Assembly (NCBI RefSeq): GCF_050948175.1
Contig: NC_135204.1
Span: 2,285,473-2,349,472, forward strand
Length of the DNA: 64,000 nucleotides
Direction of reading: 5' to 3'
Origin: Xylocopa sonorina
Lineage: Eukaryota > Arthropoda > Insecta > Hymenoptera > Apidae
Numbering within the stretch: the first letter of the stretch is position 1; each line of letters opens with the position of its first letter. Positions 1 through 12,625 of the stretch are shown piece after piece. The position numbers and the translations under genes are program-made. A model generated the notes under the pieces. That model saw nothing but the letters and a program-made list of their open reading frames with translations. It was not told where the DNA came from and did not search any database.

Positions 1-2266
1 CGTCGTAATTCGCAGTGAGAAACGCTTCCGCGAAATGGAAATCGAAGGGATTTCGATCCTGTGGGTCTTCGCGATGCTTCGACGCGAGTCGATCGTTGGC
101 TTGTAATCTAGATCACTCGTGACTCTGTATTATTACACCAGCGAGCGATAAATGGCGGAAACCATTAATTAAACGAGGCTGTTGCGCGGCAAAAAGTTGG
201 CGAAAACGTGGAACACAGCAGGAAGCGACGCGTCGCGGCGGGTTCAACGAGCGATAAAGAAACAGCGGAGGAATCGAGACAAATCGGCGGAACGATTCCT
301 CTTTGCTCATTTTACGAGTGCCACGATAATTCCGGGGAACAGTGAAGCGGCTGGTTGGCCGATTTAATTGAACTCGAAAGTGTAGTAACCCAGTGGCACG
401 AATATCGGCGGGCACCGTGAACGTTCCGCGACGATTTTCTCGTTCGTGAGTGAATGTCGACCGCGAGCTGTTCCTCTCCATTGTATTCTAAATTCTGCGC
501 TCCTTACGAGACGGCTTTGCGTCAGACTTGTAGAATAAAAGCGATACCACGCGGACGGCCTTCGTCTACCGACCCTACGAATGACAATTTCGCGGTTTCT
601 CCCGAAACAAATTTCGAGAGGCCGCGCGTGCCATTTTTCCCTCGGAATACGAATGAAGTTTCGGTCGAGAAACAATGGTCCTCGAGGCAAGCGTCGGAGT
701 TAATGGGTAGAAATTGCGCGCGCGGAGGTGAACGCGAGTGAAAACAGTTTATTTTTGGATAAACGGTAGGAAATTGCATCGATCGATCGCCAACAGCTAG
801 ATCTCCGATCATCCAGAGTATATGATAGATAATTATGAAAACGTAGACGAGACGCGGACTTGTTCAGAGTAAAGGTTTAGCGAACGGTTAGAGATGTACA
901 GAGAAGTGTGCCAATAAATTAAGGCCAATTATTTGACTCCGCAGTGAACCGAATCGATCGTTTTCGTTCACCGACTTGCTTCGAACGTACGGCCAATTTA
1001 GCGGATCGCTGTTATTAAATACCTTTACAATTTATGATCGAACGTTAATATTCTTAATAACATGTCTGGTGACTACTTATCTAATTAGCCAAGTTAACGT
1101 CTACTAAAAAATTCAGGGATTATCTGAATGCACGCTGTGATTACGTGCAAAACCGATACACTAGAGAAACTGCAAAAATGAAAATGAAGCTGAATTTTAA
1201 TTACTTCATCTGTACCATAACAATAGTAGCAGTTGATGAATTTAATTTGTCTCGTAATGATAATAGAAAAAGAAACTAAATATAGAACGCTACATTTATT
1301 ATCAAAAAATCTAGATTTAAATTAGAAAAAAAATAATAAATAAAAATATTACTCCTAAAAGTATATAATAAGATCGCTTGCATTTTGTCAAGTAGAACAA
1401 CTTTTCATCAGTGTGAATATAATTCTTAAAATTCATAAACTTTTCGCTTGGAAGTACTTTTGACAGACAAAATTCTACGCGATATTACTTATTCCTTTTT
1501 TGTAAGAAACGGTTTAGTGGTACTTGAAATTCATTTTATGGATTTTCCTTTTTCTTAAAATGTGGGATAATGTAAATTTAGGAACTTGAATGGCGAGAGT
1601 TGCTGATCTTATATGCCTCTTCCTCCTTCTAGAATATGTCCAAGTTTTTCAAGTATTTCTCCATAATCTTTACATTCACGTCCACTGTTCTATTTTTTCG
1701 TGGAATCAACATTAGTATAAGATTCGCCTTGACAATTAGTTCCGGAATTCTTGATATGATCATCCTACTGCACTTAAATTATTTTGTGGCTAACGTGATT
1801 GCACCTTCCTATAACTTTTCGTTATTCTTTTGATGCATCAAAAAATGGATTGATATTCACCTGAAATAAAAAAATTGATTTCGACCAACGGGGGAAATTA
1901 GAAAAATAGTTACAATTCGTATAATAATTAGGGTAATCTAAAAATTGAATGCTGTGTCAAAGAAAATGCAATTTTGCTGCAATCGCCAATAGTTCCCGTT
2001 CAAATATTCACTTGCTACTATTATTATGGGACAGGGAAAGTATAACATATAAAAATCCAAATTTTGAATTGTAATATAATATGAGAGTTGATATTTATAA
2101 ACAAAATATTTCAAGTTGGATTGCATATTAATTCCAGAACGATGCTGCAAGCAGATGGAGGTTTTAAAAATAAAAGTGAACATACACGTACGGTCTCACG
2201 CACGATCTCATATCGCGCTCGTATCTTTCGTTCATTACTGCTGACATTTTACGTTTCGCAAATGTA
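1..2266. other. No gene seen
   Basis: Bases 1-800 are GC-moderate with overlapping chance frames; the remainder is AT-rich. I see no splice-bounded exon. This stretch belongs to the intron or region after exon C of the minus-strand gene. Confidence 0.5.
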
Positions 2267-2287
2267 CCCCCCCCCCCCCCCCCCCCC
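2267..2287 (+). repeat. Poly-C run of 21 bases
   Basis: An uninterrupted C tract lies in otherwise mixed sequence. Assembly length may be approximate. Confidence 0.9.
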
Positions 2288-2778
2288 GTGAACCGCCAAG
2301 TTAAGCTTCGGTGCTTGCAGCTTAAGCGACCCACCGTCATCGCCACTCAGACGGCAGCGAGCAAACCTGGGGACGAACAACCGACACATTTTCAACGATA
2401 TCTTCGAGAGGAGATATTAAGGTACAGTTACGTTTTCCACTCATTTCTACGCGGCACAGGTACTCGAGCCGCGTAATGGCGCATAAGCCGTCGGGTCACC
2501 CATTCATTTTTCATGAAGAGCACGTACGTAACTCGAGGCCGTCCGAGCCGGCGTCAACGATTCACAAACGAATCGTAGATTCGGCATGTACCGCAATGTG
2601 TTAATCGAATCTGTTTCGATTCCGAGGACGTGTCAGCAGACATATTAATCATTCGTATTCGGATGTCCTCTCTGAGAGGACATTACGATTGATCAGTGAT
2701 TACAGAAGTTAAACTTTTTCAGAAATGCGTACTTCCCTCAAGTTTTCTATTGCAATGGAAATTTTCTCCTGCTAGTTA

Positions 2779-3224
2779 CAGTTGACCCTTCTATAACGCG
2801 AGCAATTCGTACCGCGCTATAAGAAACTCAGATTTAACCTGTTAGCCAAGTAAATTTAGTGTTTTGTCCTGGGCAGCAAAATTTTATTTTAAATTTATAT
2901 TTATTCCATGACAAAGTATAAGATATTTCGTAGTTGGCAATGAATAAGTTAATTCGCATCGCGTTATATGATAACCACACTACAACTAAATTCAGAAGTA
3001 AGTGAAATATAAATTAATTTTATTCGTTCTGCGTTATATGAAAATTTCATTCATCGGAGCAGCAAGTTACGATGCATACGGTTATGAAATAAAATTTTAT
3101 AAATACAAAGGGCAAGATATAGTTTATTAATACATATATAAAATTAGGAGGGTTGTCACAATTTTAGCTTCGCGTTATATGAAAATCGTGTTAGAAGAGT
3201 ACCGCGTTATAAGAGAGTTGACTG
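2779..3224. mobile_element. pogo/Tigger-like MITE with TA duplication
   Basis: The left end CAGTTGACCCTTCTATAACG and the inverted right end CAGTCAACTCTCTTATAACG are flanked by TA on both sides (2777-2778 and 3225-3226). Such ends are typical of pogo/Tigger DNA transposons. The word GCGTTATATGA occurs three times inside (2961, 3031, 3172), resembling the terminal GCGTTATAAGA. There is no transposase. A TTAA-type element is nested at 2834-2952. Confidence 0.72.
2834..2952. mobile_element. TTAA-type MITE nested in the pogo-like element
   Basis: TTAACCTGTTAGCC at the left and GGCAATGAATAAGTTAA at the right give a 119-bp unit with TTAA duplications. The interior ('aaatttagtgttttgtcc', 'ttattccatgac', 'cgtagttggcaatga') matches the copy at 15974-16159. 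Confidence 0.65.
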
Positions 3225-3269
3225 TAATTAACGTCCGAAAAAGCCGAGTGCAGAGGGTTGGATACAGTA

Positions 3270-3726
3270 TTCGCACTTTAAATTCACCCGTTTGCAAGTC
3301 AAATTCATCCTTTTATAACTTGGTATACTTACAACTTAAATATTTTATTTAAAAGAAACACCAAATGTAAACTAAATATTATAGTAAATACCAAAAATTT
3401 CATTTAAAAAGCTACCGATATCCATTTCAAAGTAATTGCTAATTTATTTGAGTTAGTACATACTGCGTAATTCATAACAATATAATTAACAATATGTACA
3501 TATATAATGGTTCTGGTATAACAGGTATTGGTGACTTAAAGAGTGGGGGATAGTTAAATTTTTCAAAAAATCGACATATTTGCGTTTTCTTCTTTATACT
3601 TTTAAACAAATATCTGTACCTTTTTGAATTATATCTTTTATTTCTTATATTTGATATTGGTTTTTTTTAAATAAAATATTTAAGCAAACGTATTTGATTT
3701 GCAAAAGGGTGAATTTAAAGTACCAA
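3270..3726. mobile_element. Tc1/mariner-type element, copy 1 (MITE)
   Basis: The ends TTCGCACTTTAAATTCACCC and (inverted) TTGGTACTTTAAATTCACCC are flanked by TA. About 30 bp at each end pair up, including TTTGCAAATC. An extra degenerate copy of the terminal word ('aattcatccttttataac') follows the left end. No open frame remains. It is related to 17945-18506 and 22225-22423. Confidence 0.75.
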
Positions 3727-4852
3727 TATCATATGTATACAAAATTTTACAAAACATATCCGAAATCGCAGATAATTTTGCCTCTCATCGATTCATTCAC
3801 ACTGCATGAACACATCGACTTCTATTTTGTCGATTTGAATGCAAAATTGTAAAGAAACATGCACCACTGACGGAATACCGAACTACTAGGGTAAATGATA
3901 CGAACATCTCGAAAGATTCATATCGATGAGAAGAGGAAAAGATTTTAATTGTCACGAATGAAGTGGTTATACTTCCAAATGATACAGAGTTGTAGAAAGT
4001 ATTCGCTTTATTTGTATCTGAACTAACTTTTGAGGTGGAAGTGCAACCCTATTCGGTCTGTAGCATAGAGAAGGACTTTTTTATTGCACTGGCACTAGGA
4101 ACCAGAAAGCAAGTCCGCATCAATCAGATGTAAAAATACTTGTATCGATGCTCGCCTTGCTATTAGCTTATGTCCGCTACGTCGCGATGAGAACTACAGT
4201 TAATAAATATAAAAAAAATATCAAAAAGTTTATTGATTCATTGCTAAAAGTAGTTTCCAACATGCAAAACATTGCTATCTCTGCTATTCGAAGTATAACG
4301 CTAGCATCAGCGCTCGAAGCAATTATACAAACGGAAAACAGCGCATGTCGTGCGGGCAATACATTCTACGTGTATATCTCGCGTAAAAGATATCGAGCAC
4401 GATAAAAGAAAAGAAAAGAGGCTGGTGGTAACGCGTGTGAAAAAGTAAACGAGGATACGCGAGAAAAAGAATGCGAGAGCATGACAGAAGAGCGCGCGAA
4501 GAAATCAGGGTAGCTCCATTATGGAAAAGGCCGACCGACGCCGCGAATTTTAATAAGCTGTTGCAACCTCGTCTCGCTGTAATTACGCACATTCATATTA
4601 AATGTCAAACGCGCAGGCGCGAGCAATTTCTTCGTTACGAAAAAAAACCACGTTAAAGACAGGCGAATTTCGTTTTTCATTTAGATTCAACCGTTCTACA
4701 AGAAAATTAACGATGCGTCCAACGTCATTCGAGCTACACCTCGATCGTACGATTTCTAATCGCGTTTACGCTTCACTTCTAGAAGAACGATCTGCAGCGA
4801 TCGTCGATCCATCTGGGATGCTCATTGTTCCCCAAAGAACGTGCGAGCCATT

Positions 4853-5358
4853 TTAACACTTAACGGACGAGTTGTTTTTTTCTCCGTCAAGCTCGGTTTC
4901 CAGACATTTTTTAAAAGAATTAAATAAACATTGCATGTATGGTGTTAAAGCGTTGCAGTTTTATTGAACCAACATTATTTTTAATAAAATTTGACAAAGC
5001 TATTTATTTACATGTCTAGTATTTCTTACGAGTGTGTTATTTTGTAAAACGTTCATCTTTATGCAATGGAACTTGACAAAACTGACATGTATATTTTGTT
5101 TCCCTTCTTTTCTACATTGAGCTACAGACTATGCAAGACTTTACAAGATACTTTTTGTTTTTAATTTATTCTTATAAATTTCCTTGCAGATTTCCGCATC
5201 ATCCATAGACAACTATTTCGTGCTTACCATTCGAACAAAATTATTAATCAATACTACCTAAAATAAAAACCAAAACCACAACATTAAAAAACCAACGCAA
5301 CGTAATAAAAATTCAAACAAGAACGTAAATTTACGTGACCCGTCCGTTAAAGTGTTAA
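4853..5358. mobile_element. TTAA-type MITE with CACTTTAACGGACG ends
   Basis: The left end TTAACACTTAACGGACGAG and the inverted right end TTAACACTTTAACGGACGGG define a 506-bp AT-rich unit. It has no coding frame, and no second copy was found in the window. Confidence 0.7.
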
Positions 5359-5412
5359 CGAGCTCGCTTGCAAAATCTCTTCGGAAGTTCGCGCGGCCTT
5401 GCCGCGAAACGA

Positions 5413-5434
5413 AAGAAGAAGAAGAAGAAGAAGA
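5413..5434 (+). repeat. (AAG)n microsatellite
   Basis: About seven AAG units lie in a GC-mixed block. Confidence 0.8.
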
Positions 5435-6425
5435 GAGACGAAGGCGACGGTTCCTTCGACGGTTAATATCGCGTTACGCAATCGAGCTTTCGCGATCAGC
5501 AGAGGCGCAACGTCTCGCGAGGAGGAAACCGTAAAACGTCACGCCTTCCGCCGCGTAAATGTAACGGGTCACGGTGAGCTTAGCGCGTAAGAAAAGAGGA
5601 AGACCTTGGAATACCTTGTACGTACATGGATTTGTACCACCGTGGACTGTTTCGCGTGCGATCCCCCTCGGAATTCTCGTATTTGGGTTGAACGCGTCGT
5701 TAATGTAACACGGTTCTTACGGGGAATGCATTCTCTTGCTTGTAACTGGACGCGATCAGCCTTTTTCCGCAACCGACGTTTTACTTTACGCCCGGTTACC
5801 GCGAATTAATAACGCTCAGACATCGGCCCTGATTGAGTCAGTCGGCGAGCAGTTACTTTCACGACTGTTCCCATCGACTCGAGACTTTTTTTTTAGGCGC
5901 CCATTAGACCGTTCTTACGATCTTGGTTAGTCTATAGTTTAACTAAATGATTGGCGCGAGCTTTTCGTTTCTTTCGCTACTTTCAGAGTCTTTCTCAAAC
6001 TGTTTTTTTTCCAAGGGATAAATATATGAGAATAGAAAATTCGAGATCCATACAGATTTGGACGATTGATTTCATTCTAAAGATTAATTAAGAAAACATT
6101 AAAAATAAGAACATAATTCTTTTATGTATTTTTAGTTGTAAAATTTCAGTTGTACAAAAATAACATAAAATTTATTCAGTTTAGAAAAGTGAAACTTGAA
6201 AAAGAAAAGGTAAATTTTTATATACATAATAGCTTTTTGATTACGTATGTTCAATCAATGTCACTCTCCAAAGATTAATTGAAATTTAATGATAATGTTT
6301 ACGAATTCTGTGTTACTCGAAGGTTGGCGCAATTTTTATCTACGCTACTCGCGACTTCGTGCAATTCAAGTATCGTGCTATTCGAGGGATACCTGTAATA
6401 GTTGAGACTCCGGAAAATATTAAGT

Positions 6426-6541
6426 TTAACCCTTTAGTTTTGTGTTGTGATAACACAAATTGACAAGAAAGATCGACACCACTGTCAAATAGCATCTACG
6501 ATTGTGACAATATAAGGAAAATATTTAGGTAAAGGGGTAAT
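6426..6541. mobile_element. Small TTAA-type MITE (degenerate)
   Basis: TTAACCCTTTAGTTTTGTG at the left and GGTAAAGGGGTAAT at the right suggest a short unit with worn ends. Confidence 0.4.
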
Positions 6542-9389
6542 AAAATATCAACTGAAACATTTTTAACAAAACTTTTAATGAAATTATAATTCTAATTTAA
6601 TAAATGCAAGGTTTACTTTTTAATTTCATCTGCTATATTTTTTATATCAACTGGTAATTTAGAGGAGGCACAATGTAATTGGTATGTTAAATCTGTAACT
6701 TTGTTGCCATTTTTCGACTTCATAATTTTCAATTTCGAACAAAATAGATTTTTTAATGTATATTGTGGAAGGAAACAAATAATAAAAAATACATAGGAAC
6801 CTTTTGTGGTACACACATTAACCAAAGGAGATACGAGACGCAATGCATCTCAAGAGACCGAAACAAAAGAACAGCATCGGTGCTCCTGAAAACTATGTCT
6901 ACAATATCGAATAGAACATCAGTTCCCGAACCTTTTTCGCTGTGGCACCCTTGGGCTAACAAAATCTTGTGGCACAGTGATCTTTAAAATAATTTGAATC
7001 CTTAGAATCAGCAGAAAAAACCGTGAAAATTTAATGCTGTCGCCATGTTATAAAAACGGATTCCACAGCTAAATTGCTAAATCTTAGTAAAAATTAAATA
7101 TTATTGCCATGGTACATCTGGCCTATATGCCCGTGGCACCTAGTTGGTCAAGTGTTCCCGAAATCGATACTTCGCACCACGGCTACCGCCAAAAATGAAC
7201 AGGAAGACGCGGTCTCACCTTTAAACGATGTGCCACTAGGCAGCATCGTTCCAGTTCGACCATCAATTAACCCACATATCGGTCGAAGTGCAGTCGCGAT
7301 TATTTTTTCACGATACACCTACGCTACGTGTGGCCAACTATGCGTAGCAAGGCTTAGTTCCATCTCTCTCAGCCGATGCGCCCGCATGCATGCATACGCG
7401 CATTAATGGGTTAATGCATTTCGTTGCACCGTTCCTCGATAGGCGCGTGCAATCTCATTCTCGAGATGCTCCTCTTTATCGTCACAAATGCAAGCGTACG
7501 CTCGTGTTCTTCTATACTTTTTTTTTTCATCGAGAACATGGAAAATACATTTTGACTTTGATGAACGCGTGTTTCTTGTATCAACTGTACTGTATTTTTC
7601 TGCGAGTACTTCACGATTCGATTCTTCGTCTTTCTCGCCATTTAGGGTAATCGAGAATGGAATAATACTTGTGAAAAGGAGTCTTAGCGACAGATGTTGT
7701 GTTTGAGAGGGATATCTTCATTCTGAGCGCTGCGCGCTCGATGGGTGCTCGATGGGTGCTGCGCGTGGAGCAGAGTACGATTACGCGATTAGGCTTTTTC
7801 GCGCGACCAGCTACGAGCTTTCGAAGGGTCGAGCTAATAAAATTCGGGGCTGGCGAAGACCAGGAGGACCCCAATTTCGCGGGTGCGCCTTTACTCTTAG
7901 ATAAGGCGGATAATTGAATTGGTTGGTGATCACCTATCGTCAGTAGGCGGAATATTTTGCAATTTGAATGCAGAGTAGGCAGTATCGACCCTCCGTAACG
8001 AATACGTCCACGGAGGTATTAAACGTAATATATTAGAGTGAAAACTGGGGGCTGGCTGTCGAAAGAAGTATTGCTGGCATTTGAATATCGAATATTGAAC
8101 ACTTTCAATCTCTCTACTACTACAATGACACACCGAATTTTATTACAAAATATCAATATTGTTATCGAATCAATGCAGAAACAAATTTCCATTTGAAACA
8201 CTACGAAATTTCCATGTTAATTTCCATTAACATACGAAATTTAGAAGTAAATATATTTTGCGTTCTCAAATGAGAGCTCATTTAACTTGGATGGTAAATT
8301 GGACCGATAATTGCGCCATCGCTTTACGATTCATTATTCACTCGGAAAACCAGCTTTAAACCGCTAGCTTGCAAAAAACAACATTCTTAAATCTGTTTCT
8401 TATCGAAATGGAGTACAGAACTGAAACTCTCGTTGGACCGTTTCAACTGACTCGTAAAACTTAGGAATAAGTACTATACGAACGCCATTCAGCACAACTT
8501 CCAGAGTCGTTAAACATTTTAATCGTTCAGTTAATAAGCGGCTTGTCCAGCGCACCCGTCCATATTCATTAACTAATTACTGGCGTTTCACGCGCGTCTT
8601 AATTGAACGAATCCTGGGCTGGAGGTCGAGCGGCGAATCGAACGTCGGGGTTAACGAGCATGACCGCCTTGTGCCGATTTGGCCTGTTGCAATCGGTTTT
8701 TCGAAACGATTTCCCGATCGCGATTCGCGACACGCGTCCACTCTCCACCGGATACAGCGCATCGCAATCGTAGTTCCGCGCGATTATATCAGCGAGCACA
8801 CGCTGGAAAGTCGAAATCCTCGGCTTCCATCGTCAATAGAAGAATCTTATTTTATTCGTGCTAACGTTTCCTGTTAACCCTTTGACAACAGTAAACGTCG
8901 AGGCAAATCAGTCATACAGTACGGTAAGAATTCCGAAACTTTTCATTAGGCGTGCATTTCTAAGAAAGTATATTTAAATAAGCAAAATATTGTTTGTTGT
9001 ATTGCATTGTTGTATTGCAATTATTCTAAACGTCCTTTAGGTGCCTACAGTGTCACAAGCGCAAGCTATCATCAACAGTAGTCAAAAGGTGTTTTTATGC
9101 AGGCTCACGGTATTTCGTTGTCATTTTATAAAAATTATCGTACTTCTTCAGGAATTAATTGTTAATATGTATAGTGTTTGATTGATGTGTAACGGACACA
9201 AGCTAATAGCAAAGCGATACCAATTACAGGCATTAAAAAGGACAATAAAAAAGACTCTCCAAGGATCGAACAGGGGTGCATTTTAACCCTAAAGGCAATT
9301 GACAAATGAGTTCTTCATGATTCACGTAGTCTGCGCCTATCCGTCTCCTAAAACGTAACTTTCATATAACAAATTTTGCTCTTCGCATG

Positions 9390-9405
9390 ACTACCATTCT
9401 ATGCG
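9390..9405. repeat. Left target-site duplication of the ribozyme element
   Basis: The 16-bp sequence ACTACCATTCTATGCG recurs exactly at 9855-9870. Confidence 0.88.
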
Positions 9406-9854
9406 GGTTCTAGAAGCTAAGGGTTCAGCAAGTGCCATCCCCACCTCCTCGTGGTAGAACCTGGGCGTCGGACTAGTCCGGCGGCTAACGGGGCTCTGGC
9501 CAAATCGAATCAAATACGGACGGGGCAGGTTGGGTGATCTATTCATGTCGCCCAGTCTCAATCCCTTATCTACTCAATTCGTAAAATTTTTTGTTGAGTC
9601 AGAATGTGCATGCAGTGAGTCCGCCTTTCCGAGCTCTCCGTAGGTGTCCCGACGGCCGACTGGGATCACTATCGAGCGCCGAGGTGGTTGAAGGACCTTA
9701 AAGCACGGGAAAAATCGCCGCGGCACTGCTGGATTTTTCTTTGCCAGTTTCAGTGAGATGGCGTAACTGGTGGGTAGATGCATAACTTATTGGCATATGC
9801 CCTACGGGCGAGGTAGTAAATCCGATTCCCTTCCCGGGGTAGGATCAACAATAA
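9406..9854 (+). mobile_element. Short non-autonomous retroelement with 5' HDV-like ribozyme
   Basis: A 449-bp insertion is flanked by a perfect 16-bp direct repeat, ACTACCATTCTATGCG, at 9390-9405 and 9855-9870. The host repeat in which it sits has an uninterrupted relative at 42807-43165, where the same site (around 42920-42945) is empty. The insertion starts almost at a self-cleaving ribozyme fold and ends in a short A-rich tail (CAACAATAA). It has no long open frame. This is the structure expected of a SINE-like or internally deleted derivative of a non-LTR retrotransposon that processes its 5' end with a ribozyme, as known for R2 and several other LINE clades. The parent LINE is not in the window. 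Confidence 0.85.
9421..9501 (+). ncRNA. HDV-like self-cleaving ribozyme
   Basis: All helices of the double-pseudoknot fold can be drawn. P1: GGGTTC (9421-9426) with GAACCT (9457-9462), with the typical G-U wobble as first pair. P3: CCAC (9441-9444) with GTGG (9451-9454), enclosing L3 CTCCTC. P4: GTCGGA (9467-9472) with TCCGGC (9477-9482), loop CTAG. J4/2: GGCTAAC, with C9485 in the place of the catalytic cytosine. P2: GCCA and CC at 9434-9440 with GG(G) at 9490-9492 and TGGC at 9497-9500, leaving a small bulge. The L3 and J4/2 segments are the conserved signatures of the family. The predicted cleavage is between 9420 and 9421. Activity is inferred from the fold. Confidence 0.88.
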
Positions 9855-9870
9855 ACTACCATTCTATGCG
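9855..9870. repeat. Right target-site duplication of the ribozyme element
   Basis: This is an exact copy of 9390-9405. It continues into the host repeat (TCAAGATTGGTTG), which matches the uninterrupted copy near 42940. Confidence 0.88.
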
Positions 9871-10125
9871 TCAAGATTGGTTGATAAAAAGGCTAATTGA
9901 TGCCCTTAAGAACGCCTAAAAGCTTAAAGAATAAAAGAGGAAAAAACCAAAAGCAATTGGCAAGTGAGCAAGTGAACACTCTCTACAACTTTGCATCATT
10001 TCGAAGAGTAAACTCTTCAGATGGAACAGTTAACGACGTTTCATAATCATTTTACAAGAGTTATTGTACATCCGAAGGGATAACATTTAATTGGTGAAGT
10101 CAACTAGGATCGATAGAAAGTTTAT

Positions 10126-12625
10126 TGAACATATCAACCGATGTTTATGACGCTTATATTCTTAGAGATAGCTGACTTATTTTCCTGAATGATCCACGAA
10201 CCATTAAAAGATGTAAAGTTGTGTCACAGAAGCAAAGCCTTTCCTCCGAAATATTGCAGAACGATCCGCGAATTCTTATAAAACATCGTACTTCCACCAC
10301 CATAAACTGAATCAAACCTGTCGTTCCGAAAGCAGGCAACAGCAAGCACGATTAACCAGTTCCAGGAAACCACTCTTACCTAAAACCCAAGCGAATCCTC
10401 AGAAAAACCAGTCAATCCCTATTACAACGTCCCCATCGACAGGAAAGTAAAACGACAGCCACTTTCGCGATCGCTTGCCACCGAATTCCACGGTCCCGGC
10501 GTCCACGCGTATTCCGTTGACCGAGGTTCACGATCCTTCTTTTTTCGAGGCTCGAATGGTCGCCTGCTGGAAACGGTGGCCGTGATTTCACACGCGCCCC
10601 ATTAAAATGGCTCGTTTCTATTCTCGCCACGAACGCTTGCGCCTCTTCTTGAACGCGCGCGTAATTGGGTTACCGGGACGGTGTCCATCGCGGCGACAAG
10701 TGGTGGTCGAACGCCACTTCCGGTCCCCGACACAGCTTCGTACTTCGCGGGAACACCGTCGACCTTCCGGACGACAATTACGATCGAGTAAATCGCGGCG
10801 TTTGTCGTGACTCGAAGTGGTAAGAAGGAAACGCGGCTAGTAATTAGCGACTCTTGTTCTCTTTCACCCGAGGAATCCTGGTGAAATTCACGCTCACGGA
10901 AAGCGAGAGCTACTTGCGAATCGCCAAGGCGGCTGTCAGATTTCGTACAAGTTTGTTTGGAGCGTTCGGTAATCGAGGGATCTTGCCAACGCTCGATACG
11001 CTGATTATCTGTTGCGTTACGTAGTAATCGTGGTTAATGGATCGTGAAATTGTGGTAAAAATTGCGACAGTGAATCGACGAATCTTACGTCTGCGATTGG
11101 CTAATTATTCTCGCTGTTTTCTCGACCTTTTTTCCTCTCTCCTGCGAGAATAATTTTGTTTTCAAATTGCTGCCTTCTAATATTTACGAAAGATTGGTAA
11201 TAAATTCGATTTAAATTCAAATAGAGACCTTATTTTCATCCACAACGAATCAATCGTTGAATTCATTTACAACGTTCTTACGATCGTTTAACACTTTCGC
11301 ATCAGGCTATTTTTCCTAAAACTTTAATACAGAATAAATCAAAAATATAAACCTGGAATTCCTTCAAATGGGTCTAATTCTGATGTATCGATAACATATC
11401 AATTTCTAATCCAAAATTACTGTCACCGTCTATTTCATACAAAATACGTTTGCCTATTTTTCAATTTGAACAATATCAACGTATTCTATGCTTTCACAAT
11501 CGCTTTGTAAGTCTAATAATTCATTGTAAATTTTGTTTCCAAATTCATCGAATTTATCCATTGTGGTAAGAAACAAAACGCAAGTTAACGAATTGGCCAC
11601 TGGCATTTAACATATTGACCAAAAACACTCATATGTAATGGACATGTATGCACTAACAAAGTAAGAATGCACTAGTGCAAATATATAATCCAGTTATCGA
11701 AGAGTTTACAAGAGAAGCATACGTCTTGCAAAACGAGAATTCTCTTTCTTTTTAGAATGAGAATTTTCGTTTTCCGACAATAGTAAATCTACGTTACGTT
11801 CCAGTTCCGCGCGGTCGACCCGAATAAACGGTTTTCTCGATCATCGTTGACAATTATGACACGATCGTGTGGGTAGGGACCGATGAGGGTCAATGGGCCG
11901 TTGCAGTCAAGAAAAGGCGTTCGACGCTGTTTGAGTATCGATCCAGAAAGGTCCAACGACCGCGCCATACGCGAACAATTCGAGTGTGTGCTACGCGAGA
12001 TTAATTAACGCGTTACTCGTTCGTTTCAGATTTGTATCTATCATCGAATTACGTCTCTCGAAACCAATTATCACGCTCAAAAGTCGAGCAACTTGAGCTG
12101 TAAACGCGAACATATTTAGCTGCTCATATCTAAACGCGCAAGAACCAAACCGTCGATCTTAACAACGTAAAGTCTATTTATACGAAAATTTTTAAGAAAC
12201 AAATTAATGGTTGATTCTTCGCGCTTCGGTATTTAAATTTAACGGACCAAATAGAACTATTTCTTATGTAAATGTTGATATTTTCTGTTGGATGAGGAAA
12301 ATTAAGGATATGATAAACGTGTAGCAACGAAACTTTATTCAACAAATAGCTCTGTACTCGCACTTGTCTCTGTATGCCTTTAGTACTACAACTGAGTACA
12401 ATGGAAATGTTAAACGACTCTCAAGACTTGTTCTTGCACCCGCTCATTTGTTCAGTAACTTCGTCGACTCTACTGCAGACTCAAACGTTTTTAACGTGAT
12501 TACACTTAAGATGCTATATCATCGTCGACATTGGCAATTGTTATCTTCTTCTCAGACATTCCGCTGCAAAAACGTGTCGGAGTTGCTGGTAGACGGTGGT
12601 ACAAAAACGCGCAGAACTTTAAGGG
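10126..12625. other. No gene seen
   Basis: A GC-richer block around 10450-10900, then AT-rich sequence. An isolated TTAACACTTTCGC end at 11288 may be half of another MITE. Confidence 0.5.

Larger units (their letters stand above)
5359..9186. other. No gene seen
   Basis: Mixed composition with short frames only. Single TTAA-type ends such as TTAACCCTTTGACAACAG at 8874 have no clear partner. Confidence 0.5.
9187..10125 (+). repeat. Dispersed repeat family I, copy 1 (interrupted by the ribozyme element)
   Basis: The parts on either side of 9390-9870 match 42807-43165: 'caattacagg', 'gactctccaaggatcgaa', 'ggggtgcattttaacc', 'gattggttgataaaaaggct', 'aactttgcatcatttcgaag'. No coding frame is visible. 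The class is unknown. Confidence 0.7.

Noticed and set aside
10370..10395. Minus-strand donor-like site (TTTTAG|GTAAGAG) considered as the end of the next RhoGEF exon
   Set aside because: The upstream frames contain stops and do not continue a spectrin-like repeat.
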